This document shows, one piece after another, positions 45,111-52,341 of a stretch of 64,000 nt of DNA. A program made the position numbers and the translations under genes. Source of the stretch: Mycobacterium intracellulare ATCC 13950 (GTDB lineage Bacteria; Actinomycetota; Actinomycetes; Mycobacteriales; Mycobacteriaceae); assembly GCF_000277125.1 (NCBI RefSeq), contig NC_016946.1, positions 2,666,001 through 2,730,000 on the forward strand. Reading direction: 5' to 3'. The notes beneath the pieces are model-generated. The model saw only the letters and a program-made list of their open reading frames with translations, did not search any database and was not told the DNA's origin. The stretch's first letter is position 1. Every line of letters begins with the position of its first letter.

Positions 45111-45564
45111 CTAGGCGATTGCGCGGGGGTGGTCGGGCGGCTCGACGGCCGCCCGGCGCCGCGCTCGCAGACCCACGACGCCGAGGATCAGCCCGGTCCC
45201 GATCTCACCGACGGCGGACAGCCAGGAGAACCAGGTGACATTGATTCGCGGTCCCGCGGTGAAGCTGTCCTGGTGGCCGGGAAGAAACGTGGGCAGCACG
45301 CGCGCGTAGACGAACAGGGTCGCGCTGCCGAATCCGACGACGATCGCGACCCGGGACGCCCAGGGGGTGGCCGCGCAATATCAGCGCGAGGGCGATTACC
45401 ACGATCAGGCCCCGGATCGTTCCGCCGACCATGACCGCCGGCGGCGATGCCGACATCCCGCGCCGGAAATGGTCGATCGCGTGCACTGCAAAGGCGGCGA
45501 CGAACCCGATCGTCGCCGTTGGTATCGGACGCTGTGTTGTCACCGCATCCCAGTTGCCGGACAT
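45111..45564 (-). pseudogene. Small integral membrane protein, frameshifted
   Basis: The frame starting ATG 45564 reads MSGNWDAVTTQRPIPTATIG, with two membrane segments (FVAAFAVHAIDHFRRG, GLIVVIALALILRGHP). At a run of five C near 45367 it moves out of frame. The third and fourth segments continue in another frame (VAIVVGFGSATLFVYARVLP, then WFSWLSAVGEIGTGLILGV) to the stop at 45111. One extra C in the run explains the break. It may be a true mutation, a slipped-strand phase variant or a sequencing error. Function unknown. Confidence 0.72.
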
Positions 45565-45977
45565 CGGCTTCTCCCAACTAGCGACTACTACAAACGGTAG
45601 TAGCTCTGGGGATGCGTGTAAATACCGCGACCGCGGGGTGTGGCCGCCGCCCCGCTTAGGTCGACGAACCCTCCAAAGTCGCGCGGCGTCAATGTCTGAA
45701 CAACTATTCAAATAGGACACATATGTTCAGCGACAGTATATGTTTTCGCGTCGTGAACATATATTTCCATAGCAAATTCAGAGCTCCCGTCGTTGAGTTT
45801 ATCGAACCATAGGCGGGCCAATTAAAATCAATGAGAGCGTGTACGAAAGGCAAAGTTCAGCCCTTTTTCACGGCAGCGGATGCGTTGAACGTGTCGCTTC
45901 GCGATAAATACCGTCTCGGGGCAACCGGACACGTCGGTGTGTTCGTCCGGGGGTCCAGTCCACTGAAGGGAAGTCAG
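45565..45977. other. Low-GC intergenic region upstream of the PE gene
   Basis: No gene is seen in these 413 bases, although a frame runs through the last third. From about 45700 the sequence is clearly A/T-richer than its surroundings. It contains a perfect small palindrome and three ATATGTT elements, listed separately. The PE gene promoter should lie here. Confidence 0.55.
45704..45762. promoter_or_regulatory. Candidate operator: palindrome plus ATATGTT triplet
   Basis: CTATT-CA-AATAG (45704-45715) is a perfect palindrome. Next ATATGTTCA (45721-45729) has an exact inverted copy TGAACATAT (45754-45762), with a further direct copy ATATGTT (45738-45744) between. The arms continue as GCGAC/GTCG with one bulged base. 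The clustering suggests a multi-site DNA-binding regulator of the PE gene. Confidence 0.5.
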
Positions 45978-46277
45978 ATGTCGTCCGCATCTTCTGCTCC
46001 AGACAAGCTGTCGGCCGCGGCCGCAAACCTGCAATCGATCGGCGCGGCACTCAAAGCTGAGAACACCGCCGCGGCGGCCCCGACGGTCGCGGTCGTTCCG
46101 GCCGCGGCAGATGAGGTTTCAATGTTGACCGCGGTGCGATTTGCGGCTCATGCTCAACGGTTTCAGGAACTGAGTGCGCGCGCGGCCGCGATCCAAGACC
46201 TGATGGTGGTGATGCTGGCCGCCAGCGCCGGCTCTTATGCGGCGATCGAGGCGGCCAACACGTCGTCGGCGGAGTGA
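45978..46277 (+). CDS. PE family protein
   Basis: The 99-residue protein is a whole PE domain without extension: SSASSAPDKLSAAAANLQSI, VVPAAADEVSMLTAVRFAAH, and SGSYAAIEAANTSSAE at the end. The reading MSSASSAPD begins at ATG 45978 with GAAGGGAAG shortly upstream. The YxxxD/E secretion motif appears as YAAIE near residue 89. PE proteins pair with PPE partners for ESX export. Directly downstream only a probable PPE remnant is found, so this PE may lack its partner. Confidence 0.92.
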   Translation: MSSASSAPDKLSAAAANLQSIGAALKAENTAAAAPTVAVVPAAADEVSMLTAVRFAAHAQRFQELSARAAAIQDLMVVMLAASAGSYAAIEAANTSSAE

Positions 46278-46405
46278 GCGTTCGGGCGTCCGGGGATCTG
46301 CCGTCGCGGCGGCCAAGAGAATTCGGTAACAGGGGCGCGCAAAACGCATTGGCGAGTGCCAAACTACCCTCAAATCAATCCCACGACTATACCTCGCAAT
46401 ACACG

Positions 46406-46498
46406 ATGATCGACAACGCCATTGTTTACGTGACGACATTCGTGAAAGGTTTGGTGTCCGCGGCCGCGGCGGCCAAGCGGTCGAGGATAAGAGTGTGA
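46406..46498 (+). CDS. Possible 30-residue peptide gene
   Basis: ATG 46406 opens a short frame (MIDNAIVYVTTFVKGLVSAA...) ending at TGA 46496-46498, which overlaps the ATG of the next small frame. The product would be one hydrophobic helix with a basic tail. There is no strong ribosome binding site. Probably a remnant, given the PE/PPE debris around it. Confidence 0.25.
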   Translation: MIDNAIVYVTTFVKGLVSAAAAAKRSRIRV

Positions 46499-46632
46499 TG
46501 GCGCTGGACTACGTCGCCGCCGCCCACGGACGTATCTGCGCCGGGCTATGGGCAGCCGCGTGGGGTGCGCGTGATGGCCAGGCACCCAGCGAACCCGAAA
46601 GAGATCAGGCCGGGGTGTTTGTGCTCGAGTAG
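46498..46632 (+). pseudogene. Probable PPE remnant
   Basis: A 44-codon frame begins MALDYVAAAHGRICAGLWAA. This fits a degraded PPE start, where MALDYxAxPPEVNSGRMYAG would be expected; the PPE motif has become AAH and the rest of the domain is missing. It lies 220 bases after the PE gene in the same direction, where a PPE partner would normally be found. The match is short, so chance resemblance cannot be excluded. Confidence 0.4.
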
Positions 46633-46811
46633 GCCTTGAAATTGCGGATCAAGGGAATAACCGCATTGCCCGAGACCGCTGCGCGCTGACGGGTCCGAAA
46701 CGAAGGATGGCGACGCATCGCCTCGCTACGTTCGCGTTCACGACGTTGGGCGGCGGCCCATACCGGGTGGGACTGAAGGAAAATAACCGTGCCTTCTTGG
46801 GTATTCGCCAC
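46605..46811 (-). CDS. Small basic hypothetical protein
   Basis: A GTG at 46811 has AGAGGAG eight bases ahead, a very good ribosome binding site. The product has 68 residues (VANTQEGTVIFLQSHPVWAA...), with an Arg/Glu-rich helix at 22-35 and a basic C-terminal part, no membrane segment or metal motif. The longer frame upstream lacks support. The region has mixed composition and lies between PE/PPE remnants and the GH16 gene, so this could be a lineage-specific gene. Confidence 0.5.
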   Translation of the reverse strand: MANTQEGTVIFLQSHPVWAAAQRRERERSEAMRRHPSFRTRQRAAVSGNAVIPLIRNFKAYSSTNTPA

Positions 46812-47064
46812 GATCGTCACTCCTCTCAGACCACCCGCAAAGCAAGGACAGTGGTTATTGGATCGTGATCCCAGAATGCCCGCCGAATCCTGAGACCAAA
46901 CCATCCCCCTAGATGAGAATTGACCGTGAATTCCCAAATCTCGTCCGGGTGCCCCTGCCGTGCCGCCGGCCCGCGCTCGGCCGACCGTGATTCGAACCGT
47001 AGCGGCAGGCTCCGACAATTCCCGTTTACCGTCGTGCACGGCCGGCTGCTAGGGTCCCTTGCTT

Positions 47065-47913
47065 ATGCCGGAGATCGATCGCCGCCGCATGATTTTGACA
47101 ACCGGAATCGGGGTGCTGGCAGCCGCGCTGCCGGCCCCGAAAACCTGGGCCTCCCCGGCCGGACGGGATGAACCCGCCGGTCGGATACCGGCGCCCGCCG
47201 CGCCCAGCGGCCAGTCCGGGACCTACATATTCGCCGACGAATTCGACGGCCCTGTCGGTTCTGCACCCGATGCGTCCAAGTGGGTGGTGGCGAAAGCCCG
47301 CGAGACGATCAAGGACCCGACCTATTGGGAGCGACCCGAGAACATCGGCCAGTACCGCGATGATCGCCGGAACGTGTTCCTGGACGGCAAGTCCAATCTG
47401 GTCCTGCGCGCCGCCAAGGACGGACCCACCTACTACAGCGGCAAGGTTCAGAGCACCTGGCGCGGCGGGGTCGGCCACACCTGGGAAGCCCGGATCAAGC
47501 TGAACTGCCTGACCGCGGGCGCCTGGCCCGCCTACTGGCTGGGCAACGACGACCAGGGCGAGATCGATGTCATGGAGTGGTACGGCAACGGCAACTGGCC
47601 CTCGGCCACCACCGTCCACGCCAAGGCCAACGGGGGCGAGTGGAAGACCCACAACATCGCGGTGGACAGCGCATGGCACACCTGGCGATGCCAGTGGGAC
47701 GAGGCCGGCATCCGGTTCTGGAAGGACTACGCCGACGGCGCGCAACCCTACTTCGACGTGCCGGCCAGTGCCCTGCCCGATTGGCCGTTCAACGGGGCGG
47801 GTTACACGGCCTATCCGGTGTTCAACCTGGCGGTGGCCGGCTCGGGTGGCGGTGACCCCGGCCCCGGCACCTACCCCGCCGACATGCTCATCGACTGGAT
47901 CCGCGTCTGGTAG
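47065..47913 (+). CDS. Secreted GH16 family beta-1,3-glucanase-like protein
   Basis: The 282-residue protein has a Tat-like signal DRRRMILTTG (residues 5-14) with hydrophobic core and processing near WASPA, then a GH16 jelly roll. The catalytic signature is E166-I-D-V-M-E171 followed by WYGNGNWPS. It closely follows M. tuberculosis Rv0315, a secreted beta-1,3-glucanase homolog known as an immunogenic protein. Aromatic residues for sugar binding (PAYWLGNDDQG) are in place. Start ATG 47065 is preferred over a TTG two codons upstream. Confidence 0.92.
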   Translation: MPEIDRRRMILTTGIGVLAAALPAPKTWASPAGRDEPAGRIPAPAAPSGQSGTYIFADEFDGPVGSAPDASKWVVAKARETIKDPTYWERPENIGQYRDDRRNVFLDGKSNLVLRAAKDGPTYYSGKVQSTWRGGVGHTWEARIKLNCLTAGAWPAYWLGNDDQGEIDVMEWYGNGNWPSATTVHAKANGGEWKTHNIAVDSAWHTWRCQWDEAGIRFWKDYADGAQPYFDVPASALPDWPFNGAGYTAYPVFNLAVAGSGGGDPGPGTYPADMLIDWIRVW

Positions 47914-47923
47914 ACGGGCGCGC

Positions 47924-48769
47924 TCAGTGCGTCAGCAGGGCGGTCGCGCTCCAGGCCCGGCCACCCGGACGGCGGGGATCCGGCTGCGGCAGCCACGCGA
48001 GCGGGCGCATCACCAGAGGTAGGCGACGCATGCGGTGGGCGGCCACATACAGCGCTTGCACGTCGACGGTGCGCCAGCCGAGGTTTTCGAAGTAGGCCAG
48101 CCCGTTCTCGGGTGCGAACTTGAACGGCGCGTTCTGCAACATGCCCGCCATCTTCTTGTTCATCATCTTCTTCAAACCGGGCCCGGCGAAGTCGAGCATC
48201 CACCAGTGGACCTCGGGCCGCGTGATCGCCGCGGAAAGGGCGGTCACGTCAGCGTCGTCCAGATACATCAGCAGGCCCTCGGTCAGCACCAGCGCCTTGG
48301 TTGCGCCGTCGAGCGCCTCGTTCAGGAAGGCGTCGCGGGCCTGAGGGTCGGCGAGATCGACGGCGGTTCGCGTCAACCGGCAGCGCGGCACCTGCTCGGC
48401 GAGCACCTGCGTCTTTTCGGCGAGCAGCTTCGGCAGATCCGCTTCCACCCAGACGAAGTCGGGGGGAAGGTCCAGCCGGTACGGCCTGGTGTCCAGCCCG
48501 GCGGCCAGATTCAGCACCCGGTCGCATCCGTCGGCGATCGCGTCGGCGATGGCGTCGTCGATGATCTTGGTCCGCGCGACCAGCCACCAGCCATTGCGGG
48601 TCGTGCGGGGCACGTTGTCGACGATCGCGCGGCCGTGGTCACCGGCCAGGAGTCCGGCGAGCGGGTCGCTGAACAACGCGTCGGGGCGCGCCGATTCGGT
48701 GGCCCGGTGCAATGCCGTCCACCGGGCCGTGTCCGAAACATGGGTGATCGCGTGCGCGGGGCCAGACAT
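47924..48769 (-). CDS. LCMT/TIGR00027-like SAM-dependent methyltransferase
   Basis: The 281-residue protein starts with ITHVSDTARWTALHRATESA, then DPLAGLLAG, and has the SAM site VLNLAAGLDTRPYRLDLPPD near residue 85, followed by WVEADLP and ALVLTEGLLMYL. This is the leucine-carboxyl-methyltransferase-like family, related to but distinct from the one at 9429. Mycobacteria carry many; physiological substrates are mostly unknown. It converges with the GH16 gene, 10 bases apart. Confidence 0.9.
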   Translation of the reverse strand: MSGPAHAITHVSDTARWTALHRATESARPDALFSDPLAGLLAGDHGRAIVDNVPRTTRNGWWLVARTKIIDDAIADAIADGCDRVLNLAAGLDTRPYRLDLPPDFVWVEADLPKLLAEKTQVLAEQVPRCRLTRTAVDLADPQARDAFLNEALDGATKALVLTEGLLMYLDDADVTALSAAITRPEVHWWMLDFAGPGLKKMMNKKMAGMLQNAPFKFAPENGLAYFENLGWRTVDVQALYVAAHRMRRLPLVMRPLAWLPQPDPRRPGGRAWSATALLTH

Positions 48770-48830
48770 ACGTTGCGTTATAGCACCTCGTTGCCGCCCT
48801 ACTGACCGGCCCCGCCCGCGCGGCTTTCGC

Positions 48831-48888
48831 GCGAGAGTGCGACTCCGACGGTCTCTCTCGGAAAGCGTGTCGGCAGTTGCACTCTCGC
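48831..48888. repeat. Intergenic inverted repeat (REP-like hairpin)
   Basis: GCGAGAGTGC (48831-48840) and GCACTCTCGC (48879-48888) are exact complements. Inside, CCGAC (48845-48849) pairs with GTCGG (48869-48873). It stands in the gap between the leftward aldehyde dehydrogenase (ends 48924) and methyltransferase (starts 48769), so it could end the aldehyde dehydrogenase transcript. The form resembles repeated intergenic palindromes of mycobacteria, but copy number cannot be judged here. Confidence 0.6.
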
Positions 48889-48923
48889 ACGTCGGATTGC
48901 CCGCGGCGGGGTCCGACCGGGAT

Positions 48924-50378
48924 CTACAGCTGCGCCCAGACCGACTTCGTCTTCAGGTAGATCTCCAGGCCCTCTTTGCCGAACTCGTGGCCCCAGCCGG
49001 ACTGCTTGTAGCCGCCGAAGGGCACATCGTGGTCGAAGACCAACTGGCAATTGACCTGAACGCTGCCGGCCTGCAGCCGCCTCATGATGCGGTGGGCCCG
49101 GCCGAGGTTCTCCGTCCACGCGGTGGCCGCCAGGCCGTAGGTGGTGTCGTTGGCCAGGGCCACGGCCTCGTCCTCGTCGTCGAACGGCAGGATGGTGACC
49201 ACCGGCCCGAAGATCTCCTGCTGGTACAGGCGCATGCCCGGGTCCACGTTGGTCAGCACCGTCGGGTGGACGAAGTAGCCCTTGCGGTCCAGGCGGTGGC
49301 CCCCGGTGACCACTTCCACGCCGTCCTTCTTGCCTTCGTCGATGAATCCCATCACCCGGTTCAGCTGCTTCTGACTGATCAGCGGGCCACTGACGCAGCC
49401 CTCTTCGCTCGGGGCGCCCAGCTTGAACGAATTCGCCATCATCGCAATGCCTTCCACGACCCGGTCGTAGACCCCGCGCTGGGCGAAGATGCGCGACCCG
49501 CACACGCAGCCCTGGCCGGAGTGCACGAAGATGCCCAGCGACGCCATCATGATGGCGTTGTCCAGGTTGGCGTCGTCGAAGATCAGCACCGGCGATTTCC
49601 CGCCGAGTTCGAGCGTGACCTTCTTCAGGTTGTCCGCCGAGGCACGCACGATCTCCTTACCGACCTCGGTCGAACCGGTGAAGGCGACCTTCTCGACGTC
49701 GGGGTGCGCGGTGATCGCGGCGCCCGCGGTGTGGCCGTAACCGGTCAGCAGGTTGACGACGCCCTCGGGAACGCCGGCCTCGTGGATGAGCCTGTCCAAC
49801 AACAGCGCCGACAGCGGCGTCTCCTCGGCGGGCTTGACGAGCAGGCTGCCGCCCGCGGCCAGGGCCGGCGCGAGTTTCGCGCTGGCGTTGAAGATCGGGC
49901 CGTTCCACGGGAAGATCAGCCCCACCACGCTGTACGGCTCTTTGAGCGTGTAGGCGTGCATGTTGACGTAGTTGTCGGTCGCGATGCCGTCGGTCTTGAC
50001 GTCGTAGGCGACGCCGTTGATCTTCGAACACCAACCGGCGTAGTAGCGGAAGAACTCCGAACAGGTGGACATCTGTAACTGGGCCTGCATCAAGGGCATT
50101 CCCGTGTTCAGGGAGTCGAGTTGGGCGAACTCTTCGGCGTGTTCGTCGATCAAATCCCCAATCCGCCACAAGATCTTGGCCCGCTCGCGGCCGGGAAGGT
50201 CGGACCAGACACCCGACTCGAACGACGCCTTCGCCCGCGCGGCGGCCTCGTTGACCGCTTCCTGCCCGCAGTCGGTGAACTCGGTGATCGTCTCCTCGGT
50301 CGCGGGATCGATGACCGTGATGACGTCACCCGTTCCGGGTCGCTTTCGAAGGTCGTCCAGTACCGCCTGCACCGTCAT
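48924..50378 (-). CDS. Aldehyde dehydrogenase family protein
   Basis: The 484-residue protein has the NAD-binding FTGSTEVGKEIV segment, the catalytic Glu in VTLELGGKSP and catalytic Cys in GQGCVCGSR, and PWNGPIFNASAKLAPALAAG. It oxidises an aldehyde to an acid with NAD(P). The ATG at 50378 has GAAAGGGA ahead; an extra 27 codons upstream are unlikely. Directly upstream lies a palindrome that looks like a TetR operator, but no TetR gene is adjacent. Similar mycobacterial enzymes sit beside cytochrome P450s and act on alcohol or terpenoid intermediates. Confidence 0.93.
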   Translation of the reverse strand: MTVQAVLDDLRKRPGTGDVITVIDPATEETITEFTDCGQEAVNEAAARAKASFESGVWSDLPGRERAKILWRIGDLIDEHAEEFAQLDSLNTGMPLMQAQLQMSTCSEFFRYYAGWCSKINGVAYDVKTDGIATDNYVNMHAYTLKEPYSVVGLIFPWNGPIFNASAKLAPALAAGGSLLVKPAEETPLSALLLDRLIHEAGVPEGVVNLLTGYGHTAGAAITAHPDVEKVAFTGSTEVGKEIVRASADNLKKVTLELGGKSPVLIFDDANLDNAIMMASLGIFVHSGQGCVCGSRIFAQRGVYDRVVEGIAMMANSFKLGAPSEEGCVSGPLISQKQLNRVMGFIDEGKKDGVEVVTGGHRLDRKGYFVHPTVLTNVDPGMRLYQQEIFGPVVTILPFDDEDEAVALANDTTYGLAATAWTENLGRAHRIMRRLQAGSVQVNCQLVFDHDVPFGGYKQSGWGHEFGKEGLEIYLKTKSVWAQL

Positions 50379-50430
50379 CTGATCCCTTTCGTCTTGCCAG
50401 TCGTCGCAACCAGCGCCGAATGCGCTCAGT

Positions 50431-50448
50431 GCTGAGCACTTGCTTAGC
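50431..50448. promoter_or_regulatory. Palindromic operator upstream of aldehyde dehydrogenase
   Basis: GCTGAGCA-CT-TGCTTAGC (50431-50448) has eight-base arms with one mismatch, 53 bases before the ATG of the aldehyde dehydrogenase. An overlapping perfect palindrome AGTGCT-G-AGCACT lies at 50428-50440. This form is common for TetR-family operators. Confidence 0.5.
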
Positions 50449-50489
50449 ATTCTGCACACGGCTGGTCAAGCATTCGCAGGCGGATGGGC

Positions 50490-50900
50490 TCAGCGCAGTT
50501 CTTGGATACGAATGAGGTTGCCCGCGGGATCGCGCACGGCGCAGTCGCGAAGGCCGTACGGCTGGTCGGTGGGCTCCTGGACGATCTCGACGTCATTGCC
50601 CTGGAGCTGTTCGAAGGTGCCGTCCAAATCCTTGGTGGCCAGCAACAGTGTGGCGTAGCTGCCCTTGGCCATCATCTCGGCGATGGTGCGGCGCTCGTCG
50701 TCGGTGAGGCCCGGGTTGGCGGCCGGGGGGTTCAAGACGATGGAGGTGTCCGGCTGGTTCGGCGGGCCGACCGTGATCCAGCGCATCGCGCCCTTGCCGA
50801 CGTCGAGGCGGACTTCGAAGCCGAGAACGTCGCGATAGAAGGCGAGTGACGCTTCCGGATCGTCATGGGGAAGGAAGCTCGAGTGAATGGTGATGTTCAT
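50490..50900 (-). CDS. VOC family (glyoxalase/bleomycin resistance-like) protein
   Basis: The 136-residue protein shows a double beta-alpha-beta3 pattern: SSFLPHDDPEASLAFYRDVL, GFEVRLDV, then ATLLLATKDLD, and RDPAGNLIRIQEL at the end. The VOC fold carries metal-dependent lyases, dioxygenases and binding proteins; the metal residues here are incomplete, so a binding role is possible. It begins four bases after the AraC-type regulator gene, so the two are one transcription unit. Confidence 0.88.
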   Translation of the reverse strand: MNITIHSSFLPHDDPEASLAFYRDVLGFEVRLDVGKGAMRWITVGPPNQPDTSIVLNPPAANPGLTDDERRTIAEMMAKGSYATLLLATKDLDGTFEQLQGNDVEIVQEPTDQPYGLRDCAVRDPAGNLIRIQELR

Positions 50901-50904
50901 GCGG

Positions 50905-51357
50905 TCAGGCTAGGTCCGGTCCGCCGGCGGCTGCTTCTCGATTCCTGATCGGTCTCGACACCTGTTTGGCCACGCATGGCGGTATGCCGGCCAGCGCATC
51001 GGTTGACTGCCGGCGATAAGTGCTGGGTGGTACACCCACCAATTCGGTGAACCGGCTACTGAAGGTGCCCAATGACGAGCAGCCGACCGCGAAGCAGACC
51101 TCGGTGACGCTCAGGTCGCCGCGGCGAAGCAGTGCCATCGCGCGCTCGATGCGTCGCGTCATCAAGTAGGAGTACGGCGATTCGCCGTAGGCAGAACGGA
51201 ATTCGCGGCTGAGGTGGCCGGCGGACATGTGCGCGTCACGGGCCAGCGCTTCGACGTTCAACGGCTGCGTGTAGTCGCGGTCGATTCGGTCCCGGACGCG
51301 GCGCAACAGAACAAGGGTCCGCAGCCGCTGCGCCGTCGCGTCCGCTCTGCCGGTCAC
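50905..51357 (-). CDS. AraC family transcriptional regulator, HTH only
   Basis: The 150-residue protein consists of the AraC double HTH: LNVEALARDAHMSAGHLSRE, FRSAYGESPYSYLMTRRIER, VTEVCFAVGCSSLGTFSSRF and GVPPSTYRR. There is no N-terminal ligand domain. The C-terminal 30 residues are basic and not typical. It precedes a VOC protein gene by four bases, a pairing seen elsewhere in actinobacteria, suggesting that the VOC protein binds the inducer or that the regulator controls the unit. Confidence 0.9.
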   Translation of the reverse strand: MTGRADATAQRLRTLVLLRRVRDRIDRDYTQPLNVEALARDAHMSAGHLSREFRSAYGESPYSYLMTRRIERAMALLRRGDLSVTEVCFAVGCSSLGTFSSRFTELVGVPPSTYRRQSTDALAGIPPCVAKQVSRPIRNREAAAGGPDLA

Positions 51358-51376
51358 TCCGGGCTACCGCAATCGG

Positions 51377-52279
51377 TTAGACGCCGACAAGTTCCGGGTG
51401 GAACTTGGCCGCCATGCGGCGAATTCCCTCCCGCCAGTCGACCGTGGTGCCGCCGATGAGCTCGTGCATCCTGTCGACGGTGGTGGGGTTGCCGCGTAGC
51501 GCTTGGTCGCTGGGCTCGAAGATCGGCGCTTTGCCGACCAGCGAGCCGAGATAGTCACACCACTCCTGCAGGCTGACGGCCTGGTCACCGCACCAGTTGA
51601 CGGTGGTGGCCGGGACCGACGCGACCTGAAGCAGCTTGGGGATGGTGGCGATGATGTCGTCCTCGTGAATCGGGTTGTAGCGGGCGGGTTCGCCGGGCGG
51701 CACGGGGATCGGGATGCCGGCCAGCATCATCTCCATGTGGTAGAACGGCCACCCGCCGTTGTCGCCGTAGGGGACGTTGAGCCGGGCGATCGTGGTGGGC
51801 AGTCCGATGACACGGGCCACCGAACGGGCGACCACCTCCCCGGCGATTTTGGAGATGGAATAGGTGGGAAACACCGACTTGTGGTTGTCCCCCAGGGCGG
51901 AGCGCTCGCTGCGGGGGTCGTCGTCCGGGGGGTCGTAGACGGCGGCCGACGAACAATGCAAAAAGGCCTTCGCCTCGCGGCAGTGGGCCATGAGCAGGCC
52001 CACCGACTCGGCGTTGGCCGCCAGATCCTTGTCCCAGCTGCCGCTCTTGGCCACCGCCAAGTTGAGGACGTAATCGAAATCCTTTGGGATACCGTTGAAG
52101 TCGCCGGCGGCCAAATTCACTGTCTCGCATCGAATTCCGGCCGCCTCGAGGCCTTGTCGCGCGGTGGGATCGGTGAAGCGGGCGATCCCCCACACTTCGT
52201 TGTCGGCCGCGAGCGCCCGGGCGATGGGGGTCGCGATTTGACCGGTTGGACCGGTGATCAGGATCTTCGAGCCGCGCAT
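51377..52279 (-). CDS. NAD-dependent epimerase/dehydratase family protein
   Basis: The 300-residue extended SDR has ILITGPTGQIATPIARAL at residues 5-22 (cofactor site), strand 2 IARFTDP, active-site Ser in FLHCSSAAVY and Tyr-x3-Lys in PTYSISKIAGE. The start at 52279 follows the extended frame because the upstream residues are Arg-rich and unrelated. Gene order on this strand is acyl-CoA-dehydrogenase-like, epimerase, AraC, VOC, with short gaps, suggesting one degradative or modifying pathway. Confidence 0.87.
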   Translation of the reverse strand: MRGSKILITGPTGQIATPIARALAADNEVWGIARFTDPTARQGLEAAGIRCETVNLAAGDFNGIPKDFDYVLNLAVAKSGSWDKDLAANAESVGLLMAHCREAKAFLHCSSAAVYDPPDDDPRSERSALGDNHKSVFPTYSISKIAGEVVARSVARVIGLPTTIARLNVPYGDNGGWPFYHMEMMLAGIPIPVPPGEPARYNPIHEDDIIATIPKLLQVASVPATTVNWCGDQAVSLQEWCDYLGSLVGKAPIFEPSDQALRGNPTTVDRMHELIGGTTVDWREGIRRMAAKFHPELVGV

Positions 52280-52341
52280 GGGCGCAATGCTAGCGAGGAG
52301 CCGTTGGGCCGTCAGTGGATCCGTCAACGTTCGCCGGCGGA

